64,000 bases of DNA from Bacillus rhizoplanae (GTDB lineage: Bacteria > Bacillota > Bacilli > Bacillales > Bacillaceae_G): the NCBI RefSeq assembly GCF_917563915.1, contig NZ_CAKJTI010000001.1:124001-188000 (forward strand), in the 5' to 3' direction. The translations under genes and the position numbers were made by a program. The notes below the pieces were generated by a model, which worked only from the letters and a program-made list of their open reading frames with translations, was not told where the DNA came from and searched no databases. Within the stretch, counting starts at the first letter, position 1. The number at the start of each line of letters is the position of its first letter. Below, piece by piece: positions 10,920 through 20,162 of the stretch.

Positions 10920-11150
10920 ATGGATAAATCAATGAAGTATTTCTTTGCGGTTATTGTTGGTTGGTTATGGACAGTACTTGCTGGGGTAATGGACCAATCA
11001 TTAACAACAGGTTTTCATTATTTCTCTATTTATGCATTAGATGGACTAATCAATTTCATTCAATATGTGGTGACATTAGTTGGCTGGATAACAGTTGGAT
11101 TATTTGGTTTTTTTATCATAAGAGATGGTTGGAAAGAGAAAAAAAGATAG
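10920..11150 (+). CDS. Small two-helix membrane protein, unknown
   Basis: A 76-residue protein with two hydrophobic helices (about 5-23 and 41-66) and a basic C-terminus (RDGWKEKKR). The ATG at 10920 is chosen because AGGAGG (10906-10911) lies 8 bases upstream; the GTG at 10911 overlaps that site. I do not recognise the family. It is a single-gene unit ending at a terminator shared with patA. Confidence 0.65.
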   Translation: MDKSMKYFFAVIVGWLWTVLAGVMDQSLTTGFHYFSIYALDGLINFIQYVVTLVGWITVGLFGFFIIRDGWKEKKR

Positions 11151-11160
11151 TATAAATGCA

Positions 11161-11199
11161 AAAAAACTAAGGGGAAAGGGTATTCCTCTTAGTTTTTTT
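11161..11199. terminator. Bidirectional terminator
   Basis: AAAAAACTAAGGGGAA pairs with TTCCTCTTAGTTTTTTT, with T runs on both sides. It overlaps the patA stop region. Confidence 0.8.
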
Positions 11200-12346
11200 G
11201 TTGTATAAACGTTTCTAAACGGTCACAGCCTTCTTTCAGCATTTCCATACTATAAGCATAAGAAATACGAATGTACCCTTCACCGTACTCGGAAAATGCT
11301 GAACCTGGAACAACTGCAAGTTTAGCTTCTTTCACAAGTTCAATTGCGAAATCAAAAGAAGAGGAGTTTAAATTCCCGATATAAGGGAATAGATAAAACG
11401 CTCCTGTTGGCTTTTCAACAGTTAATCCCATTTGTACAAGACGGTTGTATACATAATCGAGACGCTTTTTGTATTGATGACGCATCATACGGGGGGCGTC
11501 CTTTGCTGCTGTTAATGCTTCAATTGCTGCATACTGAGCAATTGAAGTTGCACATGTAACATTGTATTGATGGACTTTTAAAATTTGACTAGCTAAAAAG
11601 TTTGGTGCAAATAAAAAACCAATGCGCCATCCTGTCATAGAGTGAGATTTTGATAAACCGTTAATTACAATCGTTTTATTTCGCATTTCTGGAAAATTTG
11701 CAATAGATATATGTTTATTCTCGTATACAAGTTCGCTGTAAATTTCGTCGGAAAGAACAAAAATATTTTTATCCTTTAATACTGAAACGATCTCTTTGAG
11801 TTCTTCTTCTGATAATGTTACACCAGTTGGATTTGATGGATATGGTAATACGATGCAACGGGTTTTGTTTGTAATTGCGTTTTCGATTGCTTTTGCTGTT
11901 AAGCGGAATCCTGTGTCACGGACGTCTACAAAAACAGGTTTTGCACCGCATAGACGAATAATAGGTTCATAACCTGGGTAGACAGGGGCGGGTAAGATTA
12001 CTTCAGTTCCTTCTTCCAAAATCGTACGAAAGGCAATATCGATTGCTTCACTTGCCCCGATGGTTACAATTGTTTCATCTTCCGGAGAATATACTAAATC
12101 ATAGCGTTCTTTTAAAAAATCACAAGCAGCTTGTCGAAGCTGTAACAAACCCGCATTATGCGTATAACTTGTAAAATTTTCTACAATAGCACGCTTAGCA
12201 GCTTCTTTCACTAAAGAAGGAGTTGGGAAATCAGGTTGTCCAATGGTTAATGAAATAAGATCATCATAATTTTGAATCATGTTAGAAAATTGTCGGATTC
12301 CAGAAATTTGAATATCCTTTACACGTGGATTAATAAATTGTTCCAT
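11189..12346 (-). CDS. patA: Class I aminotransferase PatA
   Basis: The 385-residue fold-type I PLP enzyme carries the family motifs GQPDFPTP, YPSNPTG, SDEIYSEL and INGLSKSHSMTGWR with Schiff-base Lys233. In Bacillus, PatA is an acetyl-diaminopimelate aminotransferase of the lysine pathway. The other acetyl-branch genes dapH and dapL lie 27 kb away in this window, which fits. A run of GGGAGACAAC precedes the ATG. It is beside a sporulation-type histidine kinase; B. subtilis patA also neighbours a kinase gene (kinA). Confidence 0.85.
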   Translation of the reverse strand: MEQFINPRVKDIQISGIRQFSNMIQNYDDLISLTIGQPDFPTPSLVKEAAKRAIVENFTSYTHNAGLLQLRQAACDFLKERYDLVYSPEDETIVTIGASEAIDIAFRTILEEGTEVILPAPVYPGYEPIIRLCGAKPVFVDVRDTGFRLTAKAIENAITNKTRCIVLPYPSNPTGVTLSEEELKEIVSVLKDKNIFVLSDEIYSELVYENKHISIANFPEMRNKTIVINGLSKSHSMTGWRIGFLFAPNFLASQILKVHQYNVTCATSIAQYAAIEALTAAKDAPRMMRHQYKKRLDYVYNRLVQMGLTVEKPTGAFYLFPYIGNLNSSSFDFAIELVKEAKLAVVPGSAFSEYGEGYIRISYAYSMEMLKEGCDRLETFIQQKN

Positions 12347-12427
12347 GTTGTCTCCCTTTCTTCCGTTGCAAAATTTCTTTTTATTGTATCATATTTATCA
12401 TACAATCGCTTTGAAAAGCTACAAATA

Positions 12428-12455
12428 AAAAAGGTCGCTTAAAAAGCGACCTTTT
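12428..12455. terminator. Terminator of the 66-aa gene
   Basis: AAAAAGGTCGCTT/AAGCGACCTTTT stem with T-rich flank, just after the stop on the - strand. Confidence 0.8.
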
Positions 12456-12457
12456 GT

Positions 12458-12658
12458 TTAATAACCGTATTCCCAATCGATTTCGTCTTCACTCCAAAGA
12501 ACGGAAGAAACTTTTCCTAGATGTATTACTGAGTTGTTTATAGAGCATGCACAATTGTTTGTACCTGTTTGCTCTTGTAATGTTTTATACACCGATTTCT
12601 CAACATTTTCTAGTACAACAAGATTTTCCTCGTTTAAGACGAGCGCAGTTCCTGTCAT
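12458..12658 (-). CDS. Conserved small acidic protein, unknown (66 aa)
   Basis: Starts MTGTALVLNEENLVVLENVE and contains an NNCACSINN segment with two cysteines, then an acidic end (SEDEIDWEYGY). The ATG at 12658 is favoured because GGGGG lies about 9 bases upstream. The same frame runs further upstream to 12775 without a plausible ribosome site. No membrane segment. I do not recognise the family; it has its own terminator. Confidence 0.6.
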   Translation of the reverse strand: MTGTALVLNEENLVVLENVEKSVYKTLQEQTGTNNCACSINNSVIHLGKVSSVLWSEDEIDWEYGY

Positions 12659-12873
12659 TTTATTTTCCCCCAATCGATTTCTTAACCTGTATTTATTGTA
12701 TCTTGTACAGAGACAATTTGATACATGGTTTACAATCATTTTGAAAAGTTGTAACATTTGTGAATTAATTTCCACAAAATGTTTACAGAAATATTAAGAA
12801 TAATCTAAAAAATAAAACAAATTTGCCAATAAAATGGTATAATCGTATCAAAATGAATATAGGGGATGAGGGG

Positions 12874-14160
12874 ATGGGACTTATCCGTGATTTAATAATT
12901 CAAGTTGCTATCATCATTTTGCCGTTATTTTTGTATGAAGCAATTCGTTTAAATCGCTATCAAAGCATGCTTCAAAAGCCCAATCGCTACTTTATTGTAT
13001 TATTATCAACAATTACGCTTATCCTTTCAATGACATATCCAATTTGTGTTGGGGAAACCTGTAATTACGATTTCCATCAAATTCCAATAATTAGTGCATT
13101 TTTGTATGGTGGTTCAGTTGGTATGATTCCGGCTGTAATGGCTATTTTATACGATGGATTTCTGAATGGTTTAAGCTGGTTTCGGTTATTAGAAATTATT
13201 TGTATCTCTGTTATCCCTTTTTTATTGTCTAAAAAATGGAGTGCGTTTCCGAAAAATAAAAAAATTGTTTTATCTTTTATGTTGGCATCTTTTTATACAC
13301 TCATTTCTTTAGGATTTGAAATATTTGGTTTGTTGTTAGGAAAGGGCTTTACGCCAATGATGTCTTATTTGTATAGCGAATACATATTTGCCTCTTTTAT
13401 TATGATTATGACGATGACATTCCAAGTGTATTTAACAGAGTATTTATATGAAAATGCAATGTTACGAACAGAAATGCAAAAGTCTGAGAAATTAAATATT
13501 GTCAGCGAGTTAGCAGCAAGCGTGGCCCATGAAGTTCGTAATCCACTTACAGTTGTGCGTGGATTTATTCAATTGTTAGAAGGTACAGAAGATTTTAAGA
13601 ATAAAGAATACATGCGTCTTGTTTTGGCCGAATTAGACCGGGCAGAACAGATTATTTCAGACTATTTAAATTTAGCTCGGCCGCAAATCGATAAGAAAGA
13701 ACATATTTGTTTATCAGCACAGCTTATTGAAATGACGACGTTAATGTCTTCCTTTGCTGCAATGCGAGGTGTATATCTACAGGTTGAAATTGCAGAGAAT
13801 TTATATACGATAGGTGACAAAACAAAATTAAAACAAGCGATTATGAATGTTGTAAAAAATGGCATTGAAGCAATTCAAGAAAATAAAGGGTATTTAAAAG
13901 TGACTGCATTGCAAAAAGATGAATCTATTGTTATTCGTGTCAAAGATAGCGGTGTTGGGATGACAAAAGAGCAGTTAGAGAGACTTGGACAACCCTATTA
14001 TTCATTGAAAGAAAAGGGGACAGGACTTGGATTAATGGTTACATTTAGTATCTTACAAGCTCATAATGGTACACTTGTATATAAAAGTGAAATAGGTAAA
14101 GGAACGGAAGCAATTATTACTTTACCAGCTGCGGTGCAAAACATAGTACATAAAAAGTAA
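12874..14160 (+). CDS. Membrane sensor histidine kinase, sporulation-kinase type
   Basis: A 428-residue kinase with six hydrophobic segments over about residues 5-190, of the 5TM/LytS-like sensor class found in KinB. HisKA follows with phospho-acceptor His219 (SVAHEVRNPLTVVRGF). The HATPase has N box NVVKNGIEAI, G1 DSGVGM and G2 GTGLGLMV. There is no receiver and no adjacent response regulator, as is typical of kinases feeding the Spo0F/Spo0A phosphorelay. I infer this role but cannot assign KinB, KinD or KinE. The start at 12874 has AGGGG at 12862-12867. Confidence 0.85.
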   Translation: MGLIRDLIIQVAIIILPLFLYEAIRLNRYQSMLQKPNRYFIVLLSTITLILSMTYPICVGETCNYDFHQIPIISAFLYGGSVGMIPAVMAILYDGFLNGLSWFRLLEIICISVIPFLLSKKWSAFPKNKKIVLSFMLASFYTLISLGFEIFGLLLGKGFTPMMSYLYSEYIFASFIMIMTMTFQVYLTEYLYENAMLRTEMQKSEKLNIVSELAASVAHEVRNPLTVVRGFIQLLEGTEDFKNKEYMRLVLAELDRAEQIISDYLNLARPQIDKKEHICLSAQLIEMTTLMSSFAAMRGVYLQVEIAENLYTIGDKTKLKQAIMNVVKNGIEAIQENKGYLKVTALQKDESIVIRVKDSGVGMTKEQLERLGQPYYSLKEKGTGLGLMVTFSILQAHNGTLVYKSEIGKGTEAIITLPAAVQNIVHKK

Positions 14161-14187
14161 AAGTTACCGAGGTACGGTAACTTTTAT
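14160..14187. terminator. Bidirectional terminator
   Basis: AAAGTTACCG/CGGTAACTTT stem between convergent genes; it overlaps the stop codon of the downstream - strand gene. Confidence 0.8.
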
Positions 14188-14942
14188 TTGTTCATTTCTC
14201 CCGTTTTTTCAGATTTAAATCGAATGAATAGACTTTTAAACGATTTAAATAAACTTTGTTCTTGTGAAGCAGCAACTAATCGTTTTGTTTCTTGAATTTC
14301 TCGAATAACTTGCATAAGCTGAGCATCGCGATTGCTTTCTTTATTATAAACTTGGTTCATAAGTTTGTTCATTTTTTCTTCTTGTTTGGATTCACGTTTA
14401 TACATATGATTCATAAGTAAATCCATTTTTTCTTTTTGCAGCGCATCAGTTTCTGCTGCGTGATCTACAAGATTTTGTAGCATTTCCTCTTGTTTTGATT
14501 CTTTTACATATACTTGGTGCATTAATTCATTTAGCTTTTCGTCTTTTAAACGATTCTGTGTAATAAGGGTAGAATTTTGATGAATAATTGCTTCGTTTAA
14601 TTGAGCAAGCATATCTAACTTGTGCATAAATTCTTCAAATTTCAGGCTTTGCTCTTTGAGTTGCAGGTCTTTATTTTCTTTTACAATAGTAGGAGAATCG
14701 GGTGGAGACTCTTCTTCTTTTAGTATAAATGAAATCGTTTCCATAATATCTTCTTCCAATGTAGCAGCTCGTTCGTGAATCATTTTTAATAGTCGTAAAT
14801 CATCCATTTTATACGTGCGAGATTCAGCAGTTTTATCAATAAAATAGCCATGTTGTTCTAAAAGTTGGCTATATTTACGAACCATATTTTTGGGGATTCC
14901 CGTTTTATTTGTGACATCTTTTGTTTTATATGTTCCGCTCAT
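14184..14942 (-). CDS. MerR-like DNA-binding coiled-coil protein with 18-residue repeats
   Basis: A 252-residue protein. Residues 1-70 form a MerR-like winged HTH (YKTKDVTNKTGIPKNMVRKY, SRTYKMDDLRLLKMI). From about 95 to 230 it is predicted helical coiled coil, with four consecutive 18-residue units at 140-157, 158-175, 176-193 and 194-211 (pattern LMxxxYxxESxxEEKxxx). The tail is basic. The layout resembles RacA-type proteins and the DUF3967 proteins of the B. cereus group. Function is unknown; an architectural or segregation role is possible. GGGAGG precedes the ATG. Confidence 0.7.
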   Translation of the reverse strand: MSGTYKTKDVTNKTGIPKNMVRKYSQLLEQHGYFIDKTAESRTYKMDDLRLLKMIHERAATLEEDIMETISFILKEEESPPDSPTIVKENKDLQLKEQSLKFEEFMHKLDMLAQLNEAIIHQNSTLITQNRLKDEKLNELMHQVYVKESKQEEMLQNLVDHAAETDALQKEKMDLLMNHMYKRESKQEEKMNKLMNQVYNKESNRDAQLMQVIREIQETKRLVAASQEQSLFKSFKSLFIRFKSEKTGEMNK

Positions 14943-15161
14943 GACATTTCCTCCCTAAAAAGTATCATGTATACCAATTCCATTTTTTGTTTTATACTTC
15001 CTTTGAAAAAAAATGTCGGAAGGTTGAAAGTTTTCTACATGTTTAGTGAAAAGTTGCACAAAATGGCATGTTATTGATGGAAAAGAAGCTAGGAATATAG
15101 AATAATGTCTGAAAACATAAGAATATGAAGTTTGTTATAATGAAAGAAAGAGAGGAAGAAA

Positions 15162-15614
15162 ATGGAGGATGTAAGCTGGATGAAACAAGTAAAAGGCATT
15201 TTGATTACAATCATTGCAATTCTGTCTGTATTAATTGGAGTATACAAAGTTCTGATAACACCAGCATCAGAGAACAAGAAAGAGGTATCGTACGACCAAA
15301 TTCTTGAGTTTCCGAAAGAACGATATCCAGAAACAGGAAAACATATTGCAAACGCAATACAAGAAGGGCATTCTAACATTTGTACAATTGATCGAAATGG
15401 AGCTGCGGATAGAAGGAAACAATCGCTAGCTCCATACCCGCCCAAAAAAGGCTATGACCGTGATGAATGGCCGATGGCGATGTGTAAAGAAGGTGGAAAA
15501 GGAGCGCACATTGAATATATTAATCCCGCAGATAATCGAGGTGCTGGTTCATGGGTTGGTAATAAGTTAGATCAATACCCAGATGGAACACGTGTGAAAT
15601 TTGTTGTGAAATAA
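15162..15614 (+). CDS. nucA: DNA-entry nuclease NucA (ComI)
   Basis: A membrane-anchored endonuclease that cuts bound DNA during competence. One N-terminal membrane segment (about 8-32) is followed by a NucA/NucB domain with [25 protein letters not shown] (residues 97-112) and [13 protein letters not shown]. Similarity to B. subtilis NucA extends along the whole domain, including the FPKERYPET start. It forms an operon with the inhibitor gene downstream, the arrangement known for nucA-nin. Two starts are possible (15162 with AGAGAGG, 15180 with GGAGG); the longer is given. Confidence 0.9.
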   Translation: MEDVSWMKQVKGILITIIAILSVLIGVYKVLITPASENKKEVSYDQILEFPKERYPETGKHIANAIQEGHSNICTIDRNGAADRRKQSLAPYPPKKGYDRDEWPMAMCKEGGKGAHIEYINPADNRGAGSWVGNKLDQYPDGTRVKFVVK

Positions 15615-15656
15615 TATATTGCTTCGCATCACTTAATAGAAAAAGGAGTGAAAAGA

Positions 15657-16043
15657 GTGGAGTTAACAATTTCTTATGCACAATTGATAGTAATGAATCA
15701 AGGTATGACATCTCCGCATGTAGATTGGACGGATAAAGATTTTGAAAGAGGCTATGCTGAGGCTGAAGGAACAATTATATTTGAGGCCTTATCTGATTAT
15801 ACGTGTGAAGTAATGGTATTTACTCAGAAATTTGTAGAAAAAAAAGAAGCAATACGAACGGTATCAGCTCCATTCACAGTGTTACAAGAAGGTGTGTTTA
15901 TAAGCAGCGTGCTAGCAAATCAACTTCATTTTCTTGTTCCGTCAGGAGAGTATATAGTGACTGTGCAAGCAATTCCCCTAGAAGAACCTTCAGTAGATGC
16001 CTTGTATAAGATAAGATATGAATTGTTTTTTGAAGAGAACTAG
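15657..16043 (+). CDS. nin: DNA-entry nuclease inhibitor Nin (ComJ)
   Basis: A 128-residue ComJ-family protein that binds and inhibits NucA. Recognisable segments are the N-terminal ELTISYAQL, the DWTDKDFERGYAEAEGTIIFEAL core and the PSGEYIVTVQAIP end. The GTG at 15657 is preferred because AAAGGAG (15642-15648) is 8 bases upstream; the GTG at 15648 overlaps that site. The 42-base gap from nucA and the shared strand support co-transcription. The unit ends at the terminator at 16149-16193. Confidence 0.88.
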   Translation: MELTISYAQLIVMNQGMTSPHVDWTDKDFERGYAEAEGTIIFEALSDYTCEVMVFTQKFVEKKEAIRTVSAPFTVLQEGVFISSVLANQLHFLVPSGEYIVTVQAIPLEEPSVDALYKIRYELFFEEN

Positions 16044-16148
16044 TTATTACGTTGGTGTAGTGGTTTTTTTGTGCACAAGTATATGATTAATTATGAATGC
16101 AGAGTAGGTTTTCCAGTGTTCTATGAAGTAGGTTAGTGTTCTTTTAAT

Positions 16149-16193
16149 AAAATTAGAAAACTACTGTCCAAAGGGCAGTAGTTTTCTAATTTT
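16149..16193. terminator. Strong terminator after nin
   Basis: AAATTAGAAAACTACTG pairs with CAGTAGTTTTCTAATTT over about 17 pairs, then T run. It directly abuts the bcr1-like repeat. Confidence 0.88.
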
Positions 16194-16337
16194 TATCCCG
16201 TATTAACGGGCAGTAAGCCCCCCCTCACCGAAATTCAGAGAAAATCGAGGGGGCTTACTGCTAGCATGTACCCGATTGGTTCAACTAACCATCAGTGGGG
16301 GATGAAGAAAACCCCACTGATGAAAGTTTCACTTTAT
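16192..16337 (-). repeat. bcr1-like repeat, long form, fused to metE stop
   Basis: On the + strand it runs from TTTATCCCG to GTTTCACTTTAT. Internal arms include CCGATTGGTTCAACTAACC and the pair CATCAGTGGGG/CCCCACTGATG. Its last T (16337) is the first base of the metE stop complement, so metE ends TAA immediately before ATAAAGTGAAAC. Confidence 0.85.
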
Positions 16338-18628
16338 TATCGTGCATTTGTTTGCAAAAGTTGGCGAGCTTTTACAGCCGCCTTTACCATATGTTCTAAT
16401 GCAGGAATAACTTCTTCTGTTTTTCTTGTTTTTAAGCCGCAATCTGGATTAATCCAGAAATATTTTGGATCGCACACCTTTAATGATTGTTCTACAATTA
16501 CATACATTTCATCTATACTTGGAACACGTGGACTATGAATATCATATACACCAAGGCCAATTCCCTTTTCATATGGATTTTCTCTTAATGTATTGATAAA
16601 CTCCCCATGACTTCTTGATGTTTCAATAGAGATAACATCTGCATCAAGCTGACGGATTGCTTCAACGATATCTTCAAAGTTACTATAACACATATGAGTA
16701 TGAATTTGTGTTTCGTTTTCTACTGAAGAAGTAGAAAGGCGGAATGCTTGGACGGCCCATGTTAAATATGTGTCCCAATCTTTCTCTTTTAACGGCATTC
16801 CTTCGCGCAGTGCAGGTTCATCAACTTGAATAACACGAATACCAGATGATTCAAGTAAGTTAATTTCATGACGAAGTGCCAGTGCGATTTGATAAGCAAC
16901 TTCTTTTCTTGGAATATCGTTACGAACGAAAGACCAATTTAAAATTGTCACAGGACCAGTTAGCATACCTTTGACAACTTTATTGGTACAACTTTGTGCA
17001 AATACTGTTTCTTTTACTGTCATACCATCAATAAACGCAACGTCACCATAAATAACAGGAGGTTTCACACAGCGAGAACCGTATGATTGTACCCAGCCAT
17101 TTTTCGTAAAGGAGAAACCAGCAAGTTTTTCGCCGAAATATTCTACCATATCTGTTCGCTCAAATTCGCCATGAACGAGAACATCAAGACCAATTTCTTC
17201 TTGATATTGAATCCATTTTTTTGTTTCTTCTTCAATAAATCGTTCGTACTGCTCATTTGAGATGTCACCGCTACGCCATTGTTTTCTAGTTTGACGAACT
17301 TCTTGCGTTTGCGGGAAGCTACCGATTGTTGTTGTTGGAAGTAATGGTAGATTCAGAGCTTTTTGTTGTAAATTGTAGCGATCTTCAAATGAAAGAGGAC
17401 GAGAAAAGTCTTCTTCTTGTAATGCTGATAGTGTAGAGTGTACATCTTTGCGATTACGAGCTGCTGAAGTGCGAATTGTTTCGTGAACACTTCGGTATGT
17501 TTGTAATTCATCAGAAATACTTTCTGTTCCATGAACGAGAGCTTTTTGTAAAATAGTAAGTTCTTCTAATTTTTGATTTGCAAAAGCAAGCACATCGTAT
17601 AATTCGCTTACAAGGTGCGTTTCAGTTGTCTTGTCAACAGGTGTATGAAGTAAACTACAAGACGGTTGTACAATCCATTCTTTTGGTTGTATAGTTTCTT
17701 GTAATGTATGGAAAAGAGAAAGGATTTCATCCAGGTTTGCTCTCCAAATGTTACGGCCATCTATACAGCCAACACCTAATACTTTATTGGAAGGGAATCC
17801 ATGTTGTAGCAGGGCGCGCAAATTACCTTCTTTACCGTGTACAAAATCAAGTCCAATACCAGTGACCGGGAATGAAATAATCTCTTCATAGTTTTCTTCT
17901 ATACTATCAAAATACGTTTGCAGCATAATAGATATATTTGGAACAGCTTTACGAATCGTTTCATATAATTCTTTTGCTATACCAATTTCTTGTTTTGATA
18001 GGGATGTAAAGATTGGTTCATCAATTTGAACCCAGCGTACGCCAGCGTCTTGTAATTCTTGTAGCAATTGAATGTATGGCTGTATTAATTTTTGTAAAAT
18101 GTTTGTAAAATGTTCTTTTTTATAACCCTTTGCTAAGCTTAAAAACGTATATGGCCCTAATATTACAGGTTTACCATCAACGCCTAGTTCTTGTTTTGCT
18201 TCTTCATATAAACGAAGTGGACGATTCTCTTTAAGAGAAATATGTAAACCTTCCTCATATTCTGGAACGATATAATGATAATTTGTATTAAACCATTTCG
18301 TCATTTCACAAGCAACGTGATCTTTTGAACCGCGTGCCATACCAAAGTATACGTCAAGCTCCGATGTATACTTTGAAAAACGTGATGGGATAAATCCGAG
18401 CATACATGCTGTATCAAGGACATGATCATAATATGTAAAATCACCAATTGGGATGAGATCGATTCCCTTTTCTTGTTGTACTTTTACATGTTGAAGGCGA
18501 ATCTCTTTCATTTGTTTCAAAAATTGTTGTTCATCCACTTTGTTTGCCCAAAAAGCTTCTAAAGCTTTTTTCCATTCGCGATGTGATTCAATTCGCGGAT
18601 ACCCTAAGTTACTTGTTTGAATTGTCAT
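16337..18628 (-). CDS. metE: Cobalamin-independent methionine synthase MetE
   Basis: Transfers the methyl group of 5-methyltetrahydropteroyl-triglutamate to homocysteine. The 763-residue length is normal for the two-barrel enzyme. The zinc ligands are all present: His645 and Cys647 (THMCYS), Glu669 (IETSRS) and Cys730 (NPDCGLKTR). The N-terminal substrate region reads [18 protein letters not shown] in outline. GGGAGG precedes the ATG. Upstream lies a cobalamin riboswitch, so the gene is expected to be shut off when B12 is available for the B12-dependent enzyme MetH. Confidence 0.97.
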   Translation of the reverse strand: MTIQTSNLGYPRIESHREWKKALEAFWANKVDEQQFLKQMKEIRLQHVKVQQEKGIDLIPIGDFTYYDHVLDTACMLGFIPSRFSKYTSELDVYFGMARGSKDHVACEMTKWFNTNYHYIVPEYEEGLHISLKENRPLRLYEEAKQELGVDGKPVILGPYTFLSLAKGYKKEHFTNILQKLIQPYIQLLQELQDAGVRWVQIDEPIFTSLSKQEIGIAKELYETIRKAVPNISIMLQTYFDSIEENYEEIISFPVTGIGLDFVHGKEGNLRALLQHGFPSNKVLGVGCIDGRNIWRANLDEILSLFHTLQETIQPKEWIVQPSCSLLHTPVDKTTETHLVSELYDVLAFANQKLEELTILQKALVHGTESISDELQTYRSVHETIRTSAARNRKDVHSTLSALQEEDFSRPLSFEDRYNLQQKALNLPLLPTTTIGSFPQTQEVRQTRKQWRSGDISNEQYERFIEEETKKWIQYQEEIGLDVLVHGEFERTDMVEYFGEKLAGFSFTKNGWVQSYGSRCVKPPVIYGDVAFIDGMTVKETVFAQSCTNKVVKGMLTGPVTILNWSFVRNDIPRKEVAYQIALALRHEINLLESSGIRVIQVDEPALREGMPLKEKDWDTYLTWAVQAFRLSTSSVENETQIHTHMCYSNFEDIVEAIRQLDADVISIETSRSHGEFINTLRENPYEKGIGLGVYDIHSPRVPSIDEMYVIVEQSLKVCDPKYFWINPDCGLKTRKTEEVIPALEHMVKAAVKARQLLQTNAR

Positions 18629-18769
18629 TGTGATTTCCTCCCTAAATATAAGTAAGCATTTCCGTTTACTCGGAAATGCCTTTAACGAAAAGTAGACATA
18701 GAAGAAGAAAATGCTCCTCTTTCGTTAAAAACACCTCCTCATCATCCGTGAGTCTATCAGTGCCGTTAA

Positions 18770-18932
18770 AATAGGCAGGTCTCCTGGCTCATGCATCAGC
18801 GATTTCTATCACCTTCCCGTTTTCACAGTGGTATATCGAAAGAAATCTCTGCACTTACAGTGGCGGGACCGCGCTGGATTTTCACCAAACTTCCCTTTTA
18901 AACACGAAATAAATCTTTTCGTGTACCTATCT
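18770..18932 (-). ncRNA. Cobalamin (B12) riboswitch controlling metE
   Basis: Read on the - strand the region contains the class I cobalamin aptamer signatures in order: GGGAAGTTTGGTGAAAATCC, GCGGTCCCGCCACTGT, and the B12 box AGCCAGGAGACCTGCC. P1 can form between ATAGG (18926-18930) and CCTAT (18771-18775). The expression platform would be the 140 bases to metE. These hold an AACGAAAG/CTTTTCGTT pairing and a GCATTTCCG/CGGAAATGC hairpin directly before the metE ribosome site. Confidence 0.93.
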
Positions 18933-19057
18933 CCTTTTGGAAAGGAATGTAACTAGCGTATATGATATTGAAACAAATTCTAACATAATATTTTAAATTT
19001 TGTCTACTATTTTAAAAAATGAATATTTCAAAAATTTAAAACCACCATTTAATTGCA

Positions 19058-19333
19058 CTAACATGAAAAATTTTCTAAATGCCACCACCAATGTGATGAT
19101 GGGTATGTATGGGAGAGGTTATAGTAGTGAGACTGTATACGGTTATATATATCGTGAGCATGATGAAAGAGTAAGCGGTCATAGGAGAGTAGTTCTAGTT
19201 GTTCATTTGGATGTAATGTATGAGATTGAAAAGCAATTTCACTGCGAAGAATTAGTATGTATAAGATTTGTTTTTGTAAATAAGAATGGTAGTATACAGA
19301 AAATCCATATTGTTTAATTAAATTATCCTTCAT
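19058..19333 (-). CDS. Hypothetical His/Tyr-rich small protein (91 aa)
   Basis: A frame starting MKDNLIKQYGFSVYYHSYL and ending in a His/Trp cluster (SSHWWWHLENFSC). It is chosen over the overlapping + strand frame because AAAGGAGGTG stands 11 bases before the ATG. I recognise no family. The AAA of its Shine-Dalgarno is the end of a short bcr1-like repeat. No terminator is obvious before the riboswitch region downstream. Confidence 0.5.
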   Translation of the reverse strand: MKDNLIKQYGFSVYYHSYLQKQILYILILRSEIAFQSHTLHPNEQLELLSYDRLLFHHAHDIYNRIQSHYYNLSHTYPSSHWWWHLENFSC

Positions 19334-19347
19334 AAGGTGTCACCTCC

Positions 19348-19402
19348 TTTATCCCGCTATTTGCGGGCAGTAAGACCCCCACTGATGGAAGTTTCACTTT
19401 AT
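19348..19402 (-). repeat. bcr1-like repeat, short form, abutting a Shine-Dalgarno
   Basis: + strand TTTATCCCGCTATTTGCGGGCAGTAAGACC ... GTTTCACTTTAT in outline, 55 bp with both ends intact. On the - strand its terminal ATAAA merges into AAAGGAGG of the 91-aa gene. Confidence 0.85.
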
Positions 19403-19487
19403 ATATTCGTATTGTAATGAAAAGGGGAAGAGGTTACAAAAAAGAAAAAAGGAAAAAAACGCTTAAGAAAATCCATTTTCATGAATA

Positions 19488-19516
19488 CAAAAAACAGTCA
19501 CTCCTGGGTGACTGTT
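19488..19516 (-). terminator. Terminator of the padR gene
   Basis: AACAGTCACC/GGGTGACTGTT-type stem; on the - strand it is followed by TTTTTTG. Confidence 0.8.
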
Positions 19517-19523
19517 TCGATGT

Positions 19524-20084
19524 TTAATTATCTAACCCTGTATGGATTTCTGAAAGTTTTCCTTCTAGTGCGTCTTTATAAAGTTGTTTCAGCCAACGAA
19601 ATTCAACAGAAGCATGATCAATAACATTTTCCAAAATATAAAGCTGTGCACGAGGAATGCTAGTTTTATTATTTATATATATGCTTTGCATCGTTGTTAT
19701 AAATGTCTGTGTTTCTTCAATTTTCTTTTTAAGAATCGGCACAATGCATTGATTGCCACCGAAATGACTGAAAGAAAGCCCGGTATAGATTGGTTTATAT
19801 ATATGATTTTTCGCTTGAAATTGTTCGAGTAAAAGAGTATGAAAAAGTCCTTTTCCTTTTTCTGTAATATGATAAATTGTTTTATCCGGACGATTTGTAT
19901 CACGTATGATATGCGTAACAGCGATAGCTTCCTGTTTTTCTAGCTGCTCGAAGGCGTAATATAAAGACCCCTTTGCATATTTAATATAACAATCCATTTG
20001 TCTTTCTTTCATAATGTGTTGCACTTCGTAAGGGTGTTTCTCTCCTTCAAGAAGTAAACCAAGAATGACTAATTTCATGCTCAT
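19524..20084 (-). CDS. PadR-family transcriptional regulator
   Basis: The 186-residue protein opens with a PadR winged helix (LVILGLLLEGEKHPYEVQHIMKE; GSLYYAFEQLEKQEAI) and has the C-terminal helical dimerisation part of the PadR/Vir_act_alpha_C type. It sits 78 bases downstream of an MFS exporter on the same strand, a common pairing in which the regulator represses the pump. GGAG about 10 bases upstream supports this start. The exporter promoter carries a 12-base palindrome that could be its operator. Confidence 0.8.
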   Translation of the reverse strand: MSMKLVILGLLLEGEKHPYEVQHIMKERQMDCYIKYAKGSLYYAFEQLEKQEAIAVTHIIRDTNRPDKTIYHITEKGKGLFHTLLLEQFQAKNHIYKPIYTGLSFSHFGGNQCIVPILKKKIEETQTFITTMQSIYINNKTSIPRAQLYILENVIDHASVEFRWLKQLYKDALEGKLSEIHTGLDN

Positions 20085-20162
20085 CTTGCTTCAACTCCAA
20101 TAGCATTAAACTACTAAAATAAGTATATTCTCCTCTTCATCAAGGAGAGGGAGAGAAGAATG

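Noticed and set aside
12659-12775. Upstream extension of the 66-aa gene
   Set aside because: Better ribosome site and start at 12658; the extension is mostly AT-rich non-conserved sequence.
18770-18932. T-box or SAM leader for metE
   Set aside because: The AGCCAGGAGACCTGCC and GCGGTCCCGCCACTG signatures are those of a cobalamin aptamer; no T-box motif is present.
19000-19317. 105-residue + strand frame opposite the 91-aa gene
   Set aside because: No Shine-Dalgarno before its ATG, while the - strand frame has AAAGGAGGTG at good spacing.
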